From Acetobacteraceae bacterium UBA6159 (GTDB lineage: Bacteria; Pseudomonadota; Alphaproteobacteria; Acetobacterales; Acetobacteraceae), in the NCBI GenBank assembly GCA_002422345.1, contig DIUL01000168.1, forward strand, positions 1 through 64,000: 64,000 bases of DNA, in the 5' to 3' direction. Both the position numbers and the translations under genes were made by a program. Under the pieces are notes generated by a model that searched no databases, had not been told where the DNA came from, and saw nothing but the letters and a program-made list of their open reading frames with translations. Below, piece after piece: positions 1 through 8,642 of the stretch. The first letter of the stretch is position 1, and every line of letters starts with the position of its first letter.

Positions 1-1160
1 GTCGTGCCGCGCACGATCGAGTCGTCGACCAGGATGACCCGCTTGCCTTCCAGCACAGCCCGGTTGGCGGAATGCTTCAGCTTCACGCCCAGATGACGGA
101 TATGGTCCGTCGGCTCGATGAAGGTGCGGCCGACATAGTGGTTCCGGATGATCCCAAGCTCGAACGGGACACCGCTTTCCGAGGCATAGCCCATCGCGGC
201 GGGCACGCCGGAATCAGGAACCGGGACGATCACATCCGCCGGCACACCCGATTCCCGGGACAGTTCGGCGCCGATCTTCTTGCGCGCCTCATAGACGGCC
301 AGCCCTTCCATCACCGAGTCGGGGCGGGCGAAGTAGATGTATTCGAACACGCAGAAGCGTTCCGGCGCCTTGCCGAAGGGCTTGATGCTGTGGACGCCCT
401 GGTCGTTGATGACCACGATCTCCCCGGGCTCCACGTCCCGGATGAAGTCGGCGCCGACGATGTCCAGCGCGCAGGTCTCGCTCGCCAGCACCCAGCCGCC
501 GGTGCCTTCCGAGCCGATGCGGCCCAGGATCAGCGGCCGCACGCCGCGCGGGTCGCGCACGCCCATCAGCGCCTCATCCGACAGGGCGACCAGCGAGTAG
601 GCGCCGATCACCTGCTTCAGCGCGTCGATCAGCCGGTCGACCACGGTCGAATACAGGCTGATGGCGATCAGGTGGACGAAGACCTCCGAGTCGGTGGTCG
701 ACTGGAACAGGCAGCCCCGCCGTACCAAGGCGCGCCGCAGGACATGGGCATTGGTCAGGTTGCCGTTATGGGCGACCGCGAAGCCGCCGAACTCGAAATC
801 GGCATACAGCGGCTGGACGTTCCGCAGCACCGTGTTGCCGGTCGTGGCATAGCGGTTGTGGCCGATCGCGGTGCGGCCGGGCAGCGACTCGATGACGCGC
901 GCGTCGCCGAAATTGTCGCCGACGAGGCCCATTGCGCGATGGGAGTGGAACTTGGTGCCGTCATGGCTGACGATGCCCGTCGACTCCTGCCCGCGGTGCT
1001 GCAAAGCGTGCAGGCCGAGCGCGGTAACGGCGGAGGCGTCTGGGACGTTCCAGACGCCAAAGACACCGCATTCCTCATGCGGTTTGTCGTCCTCATCCCG
1101 AGGATCGACCTCCCGGATCTGACAGGCCATGCTCGGCGTCTCTCTGTTGTCCGTGCGCAT
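1..1160 (-). CDS. purF: Amidophosphoribosyltransferase (C-terminus cut by window)
   Basis: First committed enzyme of de novo purine synthesis: moves glutamine amide nitrogen onto PRPP to give phosphoribosylamine, in the cytoplasm. The minus-strand frame reads from ATG at 1160 and runs off the window. Residues 1-30 form a short leader before CGVFGVW, whose Cys31 would be the Ntn glutaminase nucleophile exposed by processing; M11 (1130) is an alternative start. The glutaminase domain is followed by a phosphoribosyltransferase domain, and the PRPP loop (VILVDDSIVRGT) lies at the very edge of the window, so roughly the last 100 residues are missing. Its start codon directly abuts the cvpA stop codon, the usual cvpA-purF operon seen in many proteobacteria. 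Confidence 0.96.
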   Translation of the reverse strand, partial: MRTDNRETPSMACQIREVDPRDEDDKPHEECGVFGVWNVPDASAVTALGLHALQHRGQESTGIVSHDGTKFHSHRAMGLVGDNFGDARVIESLPGRTAIGHNRYATTGNTVLRNVQPLYADFEFGGFAVAHNGNLTNAHVLRRALVRRGCLFQSTTDSEVFVHLIAISLYSTVVDRLIDALKQVIGAYSLVALSDEALMGVRDPRGVRPLILGRIGSEGTGGWVLASETCALDIVGADFIRDVEPGEIVVINDQGVHSIKPFGKAPERFCVFEYIYFARPDSVMEGLAVYEARKKIGAELSRESGVPADVIVPVPDSGVPAAMGYASESGVPFELGIIRNHYVGRTFIEPTDHIRHLGVKLKHSANRAVLEGKRVILVDDSIVRGT

Positions 1161-1760
1161 CTACCGAACCCCTGTTCCACGCCCCTCGGTCGCCCGACCT
1201 TGGGGTGTCGTCCGCATCAGCATATCGGCTGTGGCCTCTCGGCCGCCCGGAGGTGGTCTGACCTGAGGCCGATACTCCTCCGGCACCTGATGCGCCAGCC
1301 AATCCGCCCCTTGATAGGCGAATTCGAGAGAGCGTGCCTTGAGCACGGGATCGGGCCATTGTTCCACCGCGACGGCGAAGCCACCGAGTATATAGGCAAG
1401 GATCACCAGCACCGCACCCCGTGCCAGTCCGAATAGGATCCCAAGGCTGCGATCGATGCCGCCAAGGACCGATCCCCGCACCACGCGCCCGATCAGCCGG
1501 GCGATGATCGACAGGACGATCAGCGCGAGAAGGAAGGCGCCGAGGAACCCGATCGGGTCGAGCCAGGCAGGCTCCTGGATCCAGCGCGCGGCGAATTCGC
1601 GCGACATGGGCAGGGCCTTCACCGCGATCACGACGGCGCCGACCCAGGCACCAATGCCCAGGACCTCCCGCACCAGTCCGCGCATGAAGGACAGCGCCGC
1701 CGAGGCCAGGAGAACACCCAGCACCACCAGATCAACCCAGGTCATCAAACCGCCATGCAA
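1161..1760 (-). CDS. cvpA: CvpA family inner-membrane protein
   Basis: CvpA (colicin V production) family membrane protein, 199 aa. Four hydrophobic segments fill roughly residues 5-130 (for example VVLGVLLASAALSF and FLLALIVLSIIARLIG), followed by a polar Arg/Pro-rich tail. It sits immediately upstream of purF with no gap, the classical pairing. The family is linked to envelope homeostasis, but its molecular activity is not settled. A second Met at residue 6 (1745) could be the start, because the first five residues contribute nothing recognisable. Confidence 0.9.
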   Translation of the reverse strand: MHGGLMTWVDLVVLGVLLASAALSFMRGLVREVLGIGAWVGAVVIAVKALPMSREFAARWIQEPAWLDPIGFLGAFLLALIVLSIIARLIGRVVRGSVLGGIDRSLGILFGLARGAVLVILAYILGGFAVAVEQWPDPVLKARSLEFAYQGADWLAHQVPEEYRPQVRPPPGGREATADMLMRTTPQGRATEGRGTGVR

Positions 1761-1920
1761 GCCGAAGCGTGCTTATGGTCCGAAGCGCGAGCGGCGCCAA
1801 GTATTCCGCGGCGGCCTGGATGCGTGTTTCCGCGTTCGGGGGCGCGGTTCGGCGTCGCTCTTCCGGCCGGCGGCTGCTCCTGCCATAGTCGCGCCTCGCG
1901 CGGCCGCCCGGAGGAACCGC

Positions 1921-3138
1921 ATGGACACCCAGTCCCCAGCCGAAACCTCGGCCGACGTTTGGCCACAGGCCAGCGGTCCCCGAGCCCGCTATCGCGCCGT
2001 CCGCACCCATACCGACCATCTGGTCAGGGACCTGACGCCCGAGGACCAGGGCGCCCAGTCCATGCCCGACGCCAGCCCGGCGAAGTGGCACCGCGCCCAT
2101 ACGACCTGGTTCTTCGAGCAGTTCATCCTTGTCCCGCATATGCCAGGCTATGCGGTTTTCGATGAGACGTTCTGCTTCCTGTTCAACTCGTACTATGAGG
2201 CCGTGGGCGCCCGTCATCCCCGCCCGATGCGGGGGCTGCTGACGCGCCCCTCGGCCGAACAGGTGTCGGCCTACCGGGCCCATGTCGACGCGGCGATGGA
2301 CCGGTTCCTGGCCGCCCCGCTGTCGCCGGACCTTGCGGGGCTGGTGGAACTCGGCCTGAATCACGAACAGCAGCACCAGGAACTCCTGGTCACCGACATG
2401 CTGCATGCCTTTGCCCAGAGCCCCCTGCGCCCGGCGATGGCGCGCGACGGGTTCGCCCCGGACGGTGCGCCGGGGCCGACCCGGTTCGTGCCCATCAAGG
2501 GCGGCGTCCATCGGATCGGGCAAGCCGGCCCCGGCTTCTGCTTCGACAATGAGACCCCGGCGCATGACGTGCTACTTCGGGATTTCGCCATCGCCTCCCG
2601 CCTTGTCCGCAACGATGTCTACCAGGCGTTCATCGCCGACGGCGCCTATGCCACGCCCACGCTGTGGATGTCGGATGGCTGGGCCACGGTGCAGGCGCAG
2701 GGCTGGGCCGGCCCACTGCACTGGTTCGAACAGGACGGGACCTGGTGGCAGATGGAACCAATCGGCCCCCGCAAACTTGATCCCGAGGCACCCGTCCGCC
2801 ACATTTCCTGGTACGAGGCCGACGCCTTCGCCCGCTGGGCCGGCGCTCGGCTGCCGACCGAGGCGGAATGGGAGATCGCCAGTCAGGATCCCGGGATGCG
2901 AGAGGTCGATACCCATGTCTGGCAATGGACCGACAGCGCCTACCGCCCCTATCCCGGGTTCAGTCCCGTGGAGGGTGCCGTCGGCGAATACAATGGCAAG
3001 TTCATGGTGAACCAGATGGTGCTGCGGGGCGGGTCGCTGGCAACCCCGACCGGACACACGCGGCCGACCTACCGGAATTTCTTCCATCCGGACAAGCGAT
3101 GGCAGTTCTCCGGTCTGCGACTGGCGCGCGACGCCTGA
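1921..3138 (+). CDS. egtB: Ergothioneine biosynthesis protein EgtB (sulfoxide synthase)
   Basis: Non-haem iron sulfoxide synthase that joins a thiol substrate (gamma-Glu-Cys or Cys) to trimethylhistidine (hercynine) in ergothioneine synthesis. 405 aa. The N-terminal DinB-like domain carries the iron-binding histidines: WHRAH at 56-60 and HEQQHQE at 148-154. The C-terminal FGE-sulfatase-type domain includes RLPTEAEWE and the terminal GLRLARD. The start is fixed by GGAGG at 1910-1914, six bases before ATG; the same frame is open further upstream but shows no family sequence there. The stop overlaps the egtD start (TGATG), so the two are translationally coupled. Divergent from cvpA. Confidence 0.95.
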   Translation: MDTQSPAETSADVWPQASGPRARYRAVRTHTDHLVRDLTPEDQGAQSMPDASPAKWHRAHTTWFFEQFILVPHMPGYAVFDETFCFLFNSYYEAVGARHPRPMRGLLTRPSAEQVSAYRAHVDAAMDRFLAAPLSPDLAGLVELGLNHEQQHQELLVTDMLHAFAQSPLRPAMARDGFAPDGAPGPTRFVPIKGGVHRIGQAGPGFCFDNETPAHDVLLRDFAIASRLVRNDVYQAFIADGAYATPTLWMSDGWATVQAQGWAGPLHWFEQDGTWWQMEPIGPRKLDPEAPVRHISWYEADAFARWAGARLPTEAEWEIASQDPGMREVDTHVWQWTDSAYRPYPGFSPVEGAVGEYNGKFMVNQMVLRGGSLATPTGHTRPTYRNFFHPDKRWQFSGLRLARDA

Positions 3139-4079
3139 TGCCGGACGCCGACGGTTCGGCCCGCCATACGGACCCACGCGTGGTCTCCGCCGCGCTGGCG
3201 GGTCTGCGCGCGCCGCGGAAGACCCTGCCGCCCTGGCTGTTCTACGATGACGAGGGCTGCCGGCTGTTCTACCGCATCACCGCGCTGCCCGAGTACTATC
3301 TGACCCGGGCCGAACGGGCACCGCTGGCGCAGGCGGCCGCCTATGTCGCCGAACGGATGCCGCCAGGCTCCACCTTGGTCGAGTATGGCGGCAGCGATGA
3401 GACCAAGGCCCTGACCCTGCTGGAGCAGGACCGCCGAACCTTCACCCGCTATGTGCCGATCGACGTCGCGGCCGGCGCGCTGGAGGCCGTGCGGCAAAGG
3501 CTCGGGGACCGGTTGCCATCCCTGGCGGTGCATCCGATCGCGGGCGATTTCATGGACGATATCCCGCTGCCGGCGGGCGGGGTGCGGCTGGGATTCTTCC
3601 CCGGCTCGACGATCGGCAACCTGGAACCGGAGCAGGCCCAGGCCTTCCTGCGGCGCTGCCGCCTCGCGCTGGGACCGAACGCGCTGTTCCTGCTGGGGGC
3701 GGATGTCCGCAAGGACCCGGCCATCCTGGTGCCGGCCTATGACGACGCCGCCGGGGTGACCGCCGCCTTCAACCACAACCTGCTGGTGCGCCTAAACCGG
3801 GAGGCCGCGGCGAATTTCGACCTGCGCCAGTTCCATCACCGCGCGATCTGGAACGACGCGGAAAGCCGGATCGAGATGCATCTGGAGAGCCTGACCGCCC
3901 AGGTCGTCACCCTGGCGGGAGAGCCTGTTTCCTTTATGGCGGGCGAGACGATCCACACCGAGAACAGCTACAAGCACCGGCCGGAGGACCTGGTCGCGCT
4001 GGCCAACCAGGCCGGATGGCGACTCGATCGGATGTGGACGGACCCCGACCGGCGGTTCGCCGTCTATCTGTTGGAGTGA
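3138..4079 (+). CDS. egtD: L-histidine N-alpha-methyltransferase EgtD
   Basis: SAM-dependent enzyme that trimethylates the alpha-amino group of histidine to hercynine, the first step of ergothioneine synthesis. 313 aa, normal family length. Family signatures: YDDEGCRLFYRITALPEYY at 36-54, a SAM-binding stretch VEYGGSDETK at 81-90 (a variant of the usual E-L-G-S-G form), and GFFPGSTIGN. ATG overlaps the egtB stop by one base. With egtB this is the compact two-gene form without egtA, egtC or egtE, so the sulfur donor and the C-S lyase must come from elsewhere in the genome. Confidence 0.95.
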   Translation: MPDADGSARHTDPRVVSAALAGLRAPRKTLPPWLFYDDEGCRLFYRITALPEYYLTRAERAPLAQAAAYVAERMPPGSTLVEYGGSDETKALTLLEQDRRTFTRYVPIDVAAGALEAVRQRLGDRLPSLAVHPIAGDFMDDIPLPAGGVRLGFFPGSTIGNLEPEQAQAFLRRCRLALGPNALFLLGADVRKDPAILVPAYDDAAGVTAAFNHNLLVRLNREAAANFDLRQFHHRAIWNDAESRIEMHLESLTAQVVTLAGEPVSFMAGETIHTENSYKHRPEDLVALANQAGWRLDRMWTDPDRRFAVYLLE

Positions 4080-4104
4080 TTTTTGTCGCAATTCTCGCAA
4101 ATTT

Positions 4105-4776
4105 GTGCACTACAGCCCCACGCTTCGTCTCATTACCGTCCTCTCCTTGATGCTCCCCTTTGCCGCCACCGCTCGGCCGGCAGCGGACCACTCCCCATCC
4201 GTGTTCTGTGAGACGGCGATCGCCTCGGCCGAACGGGGCGCGGGGCTGCCGGCGCGGATGATGACGGCCATCGCGATGACCGAGAGCGGGCGGTTCGACA
4301 GCGCCGCCGGCCGGGTGCGTCCCTGGCCCTGGACCATCAACGCGGAGGGCGCCGGCCACTATTTCGCCAGCCGGGAGCAAGCTGTCGCGGCGGTGCATGC
4401 CCTGCGCGCGCGGGGTGTGCAGTCGATTGATGTCGGGTGCATGCAGGTCAACCTGATGTATCACCCGGCGGCCTTTGCCTCGGTCGAGGACGCGTTCGAC
4501 CCGCAGGCCAACGCCGCTTACGCGGCGCGGTTCCTGACCAGCCTGTTCTCCGCCCATGGGCATTGGCACAAGGCGATCGGGGCCTATCACTCCATGACCC
4601 CAGCCCGGGCGACAGCCTACCTGGACCTGGTGATGGCGCGGTGGCAGGGGCCGAGCGTGGCGGCCGTAGCGGTGGATCGTTCGGCGTATCAGTCGTTCGC
4701 CGGAGCCAGCGCCGCCTATGGGTCCTTCGCGGGTTCGGGGCGCGCCTACGGCTCGTTTGCCGCGGTCAGGCGCTGA
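4105..4776 (+). CDS. Secreted lytic transglycosylase (SLT domain)
   Basis: Predicted periplasmic peptidoglycan lytic transglycosylase, 223 aa. The N-terminus is a signal peptide (LITVLSLMLPFAATA) with likely cleavage after residue 22-23. The lysozyme-like fold shows AIAMTESGR with probable catalytic Glu60, then GCMQVNLMYH and the later AIGAYHS block. The start is GTG; an in-frame ATG at 4150 would cut the signal peptide short. The tail from about residue 193 is a low-complexity repeat of SFAG/YGSFA units absent from the core enzyme. It follows egtD by 25 bases but has no obvious functional link to it. Confidence 0.85.
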   Translation: MHYSPTLRLITVLSLMLPFAATARPAADHSPSVFCETAIASAERGAGLPARMMTAIAMTESGRFDSAAGRVRPWPWTINAEGAGHYFASREQAVAAVHALRARGVQSIDVGCMQVNLMYHPAAFASVEDAFDPQANAAYAARFLTSLFSAHGHWHKAIGAYHSMTPARATAYLDLVMARWQGPSVAAVAVDRSAYQSFAGASAAYGSFAGSGRAYGSFAAVRR

Positions 4777-4785
4777 CCGGCCGCT

Positions 4786-5118
4786 CTATACGAACGCCAG
4801 CAGGGCGACGCCCGCGCAGATCAGCCCGATCGCGGCAACCTTGATCACCCCCAGCGACTCGCCGAACGCGTAGTAGCCGATGATGGAGATGGCGACGTAG
4901 GAGATCGCGGTGCAGGGCAGGGCCACCGACATCGGGATGCGCCGCAGCGCGATGATATAGAGCAGCGCCGACCCGCCATACAGCACCAGCCCGATCATCG
5001 TCGGCACGCTGAACAACTGCCCGAGGAAGGTTTCCGCCGAGGCGCCGGCCTTCAGCAGGGTCTGCGCACCCATGCTGATCGCGATGGCGCCCAGCAGGGC
5101 CGCCCAATGGATTGTCAC
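4786..5118 (-). CDS. Small multidrug resistance (SMR)-type membrane transporter
   Basis: 110-aa protein with four predicted membrane helices, the size and layout of SMR/EmrE or ArnE/ArnF proteins. It starts at GTG (5118), supported by AGGAAGGA about eight bases upstream. It lacks a clear N-terminal helix acidic residue of the EmrE type. That, with its position downstream of a polyprenyl-phosphate glycosyltransferase-like gene, makes a lipid-linked sugar flippase as plausible as drug efflux; this is inference. A repeat/hairpin element separates it from the glycosyltransferase. Convergent with the lytic transglycosylase gene, ten bases apart. Confidence 0.75.
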   Translation of the reverse strand: MTIHWAALLGAIAISMGAQTLLKAGASAETFLGQLFSVPTMIGLVLYGGSALLYIIALRRIPMSVALPCTAISYVAISIIGYYAFGESLGVIKVAAIGLICAGVALLAFV

Positions 5119-5133
5119 GGACGCGATCCTTCC

Positions 5134-5234
5134 TAGAGCATGGTCGCGCTGAGCAGAATCGTAGCAGCGCGTGAATCATGCGATCAAACAAAAGGCTAGA
5201 GCGCGCTGACCGTTTACGGTCAGCGCGCTCTAGC
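5134..5234. repeat. Palindromic intergenic repeat element
   Basis: Two nested inverted repeats lie between the glycosyltransferase stop and the SMR start. The right part is a perfect 19-bp inverted repeat (5195-5213 and 5216-5234) with a 2-nt loop, beginning GCTAGAGCGCGCTGACC. The left part has CGCGCTG (5145-5151) facing CAGCGCG (5165-5171). CTAGAGC occurs at both ends of the element. It looks like a dispersed alphaproteobacterial intergenic repeat that could also act as a transcription barrier or RNA stabiliser. Confidence 0.7.
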
Positions 5235-5261
5235 AGCGTGCGTCGTTTACAGCCGCCCTGG

Positions 5262-6272
5262 TCAGGAGTCTCGCGGCAAGATGTCGTTCCGCGCGATCCC
5301 GCGCACAGTCCCCTGTGGCTTGCCGTTGGCGGACAGGAAGGTCCGGCCGACATACTCCCCCAGGATGCCCAGGATCATCGACTGCACACCGCCCACCAGC
5401 AGCACGACGACCATCAGCGACGCCCAGCCGGAGGGTGTGTCCTGGGACAGGATCGCCTCGATGATCGTCAGCACGGCGCCGACGGCCCCGGCCATCGCCA
5501 TCACGGCCCCGGCGATGATCGCCAGCCGCAGCGGCGCCAGGGAAAAGCTGGTCGCCAGGTTCAGCCACAGGCGGATCAAGCGGCGGAGGTTGTAGTTCGA
5601 CCGGCCCTCGATACGCGGCAGGTGCCGGACCTCGATGCTGTCGATCCGCTGGGTGACCTGCATGATCAGCCCATCCACATACGGGTAGGGGCCGGAGTAA
5701 CGGCACACGGCTTCGACCACCAGGGCGGACATGCAGCGGAACGACGACAGGTACAGCCCCTTGGGCTTGTCCAGCAGCGTGTCCGCGACCCGGTTGGCGA
5801 AGTAGGAGCCCAGGTTCCGCCAGCCCTCATGCTGCTTCACGGCGTACCGGGTGTAGACCACGTCCCACCTTCCGAGGCGGGCATGGTCGTACAGCTTCAG
5901 CACCTCCTCGGGCGGGTTCTGCAGGTCGTCGTCCATCGTGATGACATAGGCGCCGCGGACATGCCGCAGCCCGGTCATGACGGCGTTATGCTCCCCATAG
6001 TTCCGCGCGTGTTCGATATAGGTCAGGGGGATGGTCGCGGTGCCCACCAAGGCTTGGCACACGTCGCCGGAGTTGTCCGGGCTGCCGTCATTGACCAGGA
6101 TGACTTCCAGGCCGCCCTCGGGGCGCAGGGCCGACAGGGCTTCCACCAGCTTTCCCACCGTGGCGGCGCCGCGATAGACCGGCACGACGATCGACAACCC
6201 GATGGGGGTGGCCGGCGGCGGGAAGCGCTGAACCGATGCGGAAGTGCCGATCGGGGTGGTTTGGTCGTTCAT
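5262..6272 (-). CDS. Family 2 glycosyltransferase (ArnC/dolichol-phosphate mannosyltransferase type)
   Basis: Predicted to transfer a sugar from a nucleotide donor to a polyprenyl-phosphate carrier on the cytoplasmic membrane face. 336 aa. GT-A fold motifs: SIVVPVYRG near residue 26, VNDGSPDNS, and the metal-binding MDDDLQNPPEE. Two C-terminal membrane helices (LAIIAGAVMAMAGAVGAVL and LMVVVLLVGGVQSMILG) are typical of ArnC/GtrB-like enzymes. ATG at 6272 overlaps the TGA of the upstream methyltransferase (ATGA), indicating coupling. The sugar cannot be read from the sequence. Confidence 0.85.
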   Translation of the reverse strand: MNDQTTPIGTSASVQRFPPPATPIGLSIVVPVYRGAATVGKLVEALSALRPEGGLEVILVNDGSPDNSGDVCQALVGTATIPLTYIEHARNYGEHNAVMTGLRHVRGAYVITMDDDLQNPPEEVLKLYDHARLGRWDVVYTRYAVKQHEGWRNLGSYFANRVADTLLDKPKGLYLSSFRCMSALVVEAVCRYSGPYPYVDGLIMQVTQRIDSIEVRHLPRIEGRSNYNLRRLIRLWLNLATSFSLAPLRLAIIAGAVMAMAGAVGAVLTIIEAILSQDTPSGWASLMVVVLLVGGVQSMILGILGEYVGRTFLSANGKPQGTVRGIARNDILPRDS

Positions 6273-7018
6273 GGGTTCTCCGCGATCGCCAGGACCGATC
6301 CTCCGGCCGGCATCGGCACGGGCAGGCATCGTTCCAGGCGTGTGATGCCGAACAACATCGCATCGAGCCATGGCGGAAACAGGGCAACATCGGAGGCTGC
6401 CTCTCCGCGCGCCAGGATTTTTCGCTGGGCGATCATCAGGGGCAGCAGCAGCCCGTTCCAGTACCGGGCGCGGACGGACGCGAACCCGGCGGCGCGCAGC
6501 ATGGCCCCGGTCTGCCCGCCGGTCATCCGGCGGGTGTTGTGGACCCGCGTGTCATGCGCCGACAGCAGCCAGGCATAGGCCGGCATGTTGACGATCAGCC
6601 GCCCGCCTGGCCGCAGGACACGCCGCGCCTCGGCCAGGGCCAGGGCCGGATCGACCGCGCCGTGGCACAGGACATCGGCCAGCACGACGGCATCGAACAG
6701 GCCCGCACCAAAGGGCATCGCGTTCACGCTGCCTCGGGCAACAACCGCCCGCGCCTTGGTCGCGGCGCGGGTGGCAGCCGAACCGTCCCATTCCAAGCCG
6801 ACCCGTTCCAGATCAGGCCGCTGCTGGCCCAGGATCGTCAGGAATCCCCCCGTCCCGCAGCCGGCATCCAGCACCCGACCCCGCACCGGCGCCAGGGCAT
6901 CCACCAGCCGCACATGCAGGGCGCGATACCACCACATCCGCGCCTCGACCGCGTCCATCAGGGCGTACTCGCCTGGCTCCATCCCGCTCTGTCCCGTGTC
7001 TTTCGCCGCCGATCTCAT
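6269..7018 (-). CDS. Class I SAM-dependent methyltransferase
   Basis: 249-aa methyltransferase of the Methyltransf_11/25 type. SAM-binding motif I is VLDAGCGTGGFL, followed by an acidic end of strand 2 (GLEWDGS) and the post-motif RRVLRPGGRLIVNMPA. The C-terminal third is more hydrophobic. Met13 (6982) is an alternative start. It is cotranscribed with the glycosyltransferase (4-base overlap), so a lipid- or sugar-linked substrate is likely, but the acceptor is unknown. Confidence 0.75.
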   Translation of the reverse strand: MRSAAKDTGQSGMEPGEYALMDAVEARMWWYRALHVRLVDALAPVRGRVLDAGCGTGGFLTILGQQRPDLERVGLEWDGSAATRAATKARAVVARGSVNAMPFGAGLFDAVVLADVLCHGAVDPALALAEARRVLRPGGRLIVNMPAYAWLLSAHDTRVHNTRRMTGGQTGAMLRAAGFASVRARYWNGLLLPLMIAQRKILARGEAASDVALFPPWLDAMLFGITRLERCLPVPMPAGGSVLAIAENP

Positions 7019-7089
7019 TGCCGGAGGGTGGCGCTCGGCGCAGACTCACCATATCCGATTGCGGAACAGAGAACCCGGAACAAAAAGAC

Positions 7090-7995
7090 GTGTCCACGAT
7101 CCAACGACGGGTTCTGACCGATACCCCCGCGGATACGGTCCGCGGCATCGCGCTGGCCGCCCTCGCCTATGTCATCTGGACCCTGGGCGACACCGCCGCC
7201 AAATGGGTCCTGCCGAGCGCCGGGGTGGCACTGGCGATGTTCTGGAGGGGGATTTTCGGGGCGGTGACGGTCGCCGCCGTCGCGGCCGCCAGCCAGCCCG
7301 GGTCAATCGCCCGGATGCTGCGTCCCGTGCGTTGGCAGCTTGTCCTCGCCCGCAGCGCGATTTCGTCCTTCGTTTCGATCGTCTGGTACATCGCCTGGCA
7401 GCAGATGAACCTGATCGACACCTACGCGGTTGGCTTCACCGCGCCCCTGATCATGACTATCCTGGCCATCCCGATGCTGGGGGAGCGGATCCACTGGCGC
7501 CGCACGCTCTCGACCGTGCTCGGGTTCCTGGGGGTGCTGGTCATGCTCCAGCCCGGCGGAGACCTGTGGAAGCCGGTGGTCATCCTGCTGCTGGTCGGGA
7601 TCGTCGCGATGTCGGTCACCCGCATCATGACGCGGCAACTGTCCACAACCGAGACACCCGAGTGCCAGGCCTTCTGGCTCCTGATCTCCCACGTGCTGTC
7701 AGGCCTGCTGATCCTGCCCTTCTTCCCGCCGGGCGGGGACATGGGGTCGATCGTCTGGGTCTGCCTGGTCTTCCTGGGGGTATCGAGCGGGTTGGCCCAT
7801 TGCGTCTACACGCGGGCCTACGGGCTGGCGCCGGTCTCGGCGCTCGCGCCCTATGAATACACGATGCTGCTATGGGGCGGGCTGGCCGGCTACCTCGTGT
7901 TCAACGAGGTGCCGTCATGGACGACGCTGATCGGCGCCGTGATCATTGCGGCAGCGGGGCTGTACAACCTGCATCGGGAGCGGATGCGAACCTGA
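7090..7995 (+). CDS. EamA/DMT-superfamily transporter
   Basis: Drug/metabolite transporter with about ten membrane helices arranged as two EamA repeats, 301 aa. Characteristic stretches are TLGDTAAKWVL, AIPMLGERIHWRR in repeat one, and LVFNEVPSWTTLIGA in repeat two. I chose GTG at 7090 because the frame upstream of it is polar, unlike the family; a TTG at 7018 is also in frame. Divergent from the methyltransferase. Substrate unknown; members export amino acids, nucleobases or carnitine-like compounds. Confidence 0.82.
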   Translation: MSTIQRRVLTDTPADTVRGIALAALAYVIWTLGDTAAKWVLPSAGVALAMFWRGIFGAVTVAAVAAASQPGSIARMLRPVRWQLVLARSAISSFVSIVWYIAWQQMNLIDTYAVGFTAPLIMTILAIPMLGERIHWRRTLSTVLGFLGVLVMLQPGGDLWKPVVILLLVGIVAMSVTRIMTRQLSTTETPECQAFWLLISHVLSGLLILPFFPPGGDMGSIVWVCLVFLGVSSGLAHCVYTRAYGLAPVSALAPYEYTMLLWGGLAGYLVFNEVPSWTTLIGAVIIAAAGLYNLHRERMRT

Positions 7996-8013
7996 CCCGC
8001 CCCCAGGCGCCGG

Positions 8014-8595
8014 CTACATCCAGCCGAACAGCTTCTGGAACCAGGTTTCCCGCTTGGGCTTGATCGTCGGCGTGACTCCGCCGGCGTTGCTCTGGCCCAG
8101 GGCCGCGTTCTGCCGCAGGCGCTGGTTTTCCTTCTCGGGGTCAACCTCGAGGTTGCGGGTGTCTTCCTTCCGCCAGGTCAGGACCTTGTCGAGGAAGCTG
8201 TCGCTCGCCTGTTCCAGCTTGGCATCCTGGTCGACTCGCTGACGCACGTCGGACGACACGGCCGGACCCGATTCGTCCAGCAGGGCGGCCTGACCACGGC
8301 TGGGCGCGCCGGTGGCGGGCCCGGTCAGCGCCAACTGCGGCACCAGGGCCTCTTCCGCCTGCTCCCGCTCCGGCCGCTGCTGCGGCCGGACGACGCCCGG
8401 GCGCGGCGGCCGCAGGTTGAAATCCGGCGGCATGGACAACGGCGCCTGGGTCGTGACCATGAATTCGTCGGGCGCATCCCGGGTCAAACCGAAGGTGCGC
8501 GCGAGATTGCTTTCACCGCATCCCGTGAGGGTAACGAGCGAGCCCGCGGCCAACACCGGCAGCCAGCGTCGCGCAGAGTGTGTATTGATCCGCAT
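8014..8595 (-). CDS. DUF3035 lipoprotein, BamF-like
   Basis: 193-aa lipoprotein: the signal sequence ends in the lipobox LTGC with Cys26 as acylation site. The mature part is Pro/Gln-rich and polar, with MPPDFNLRPPRPG near residue 55 and a C-terminal WFQKLFGW. This is the DUF3035 pattern; in alphaproteobacteria such proteins have been called beta-barrel assembly component BamF, which fits its position at the end of the bamA-lpx cluster. The start at 8595 is chosen so the signal peptide is N-terminal; the same frame is open 17 codons further upstream. Confidence 0.75.
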   Translation of the reverse strand: MRINTHSARRWLPVLAAGSLVTLTGCGESNLARTFGLTRDAPDEFMVTTQAPLSMPPDFNLRPPRPGVVRPQQRPEREQAEEALVPQLALTGPATGAPSRGQAALLDESGPAVSSDVRQRVDQDAKLEQASDSFLDKVLTWRKEDTRNLEVDPEKENQRLRQNAALGQSNAGGVTPTIKPKRETWFQKLFGWM

Positions 8596-8642
8596 GAGGC
8601 TCCTTAACCGCTGTAACCGTCCGGCCGCAAGGGCTGGCCCGG

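Noticed and set aside
1456..1920. Upstream open extension of egtB
   Set aside because: It overlaps cvpA on the other strand, carries no EgtB sequence, and a GGAGG site fixes the start at 1921.
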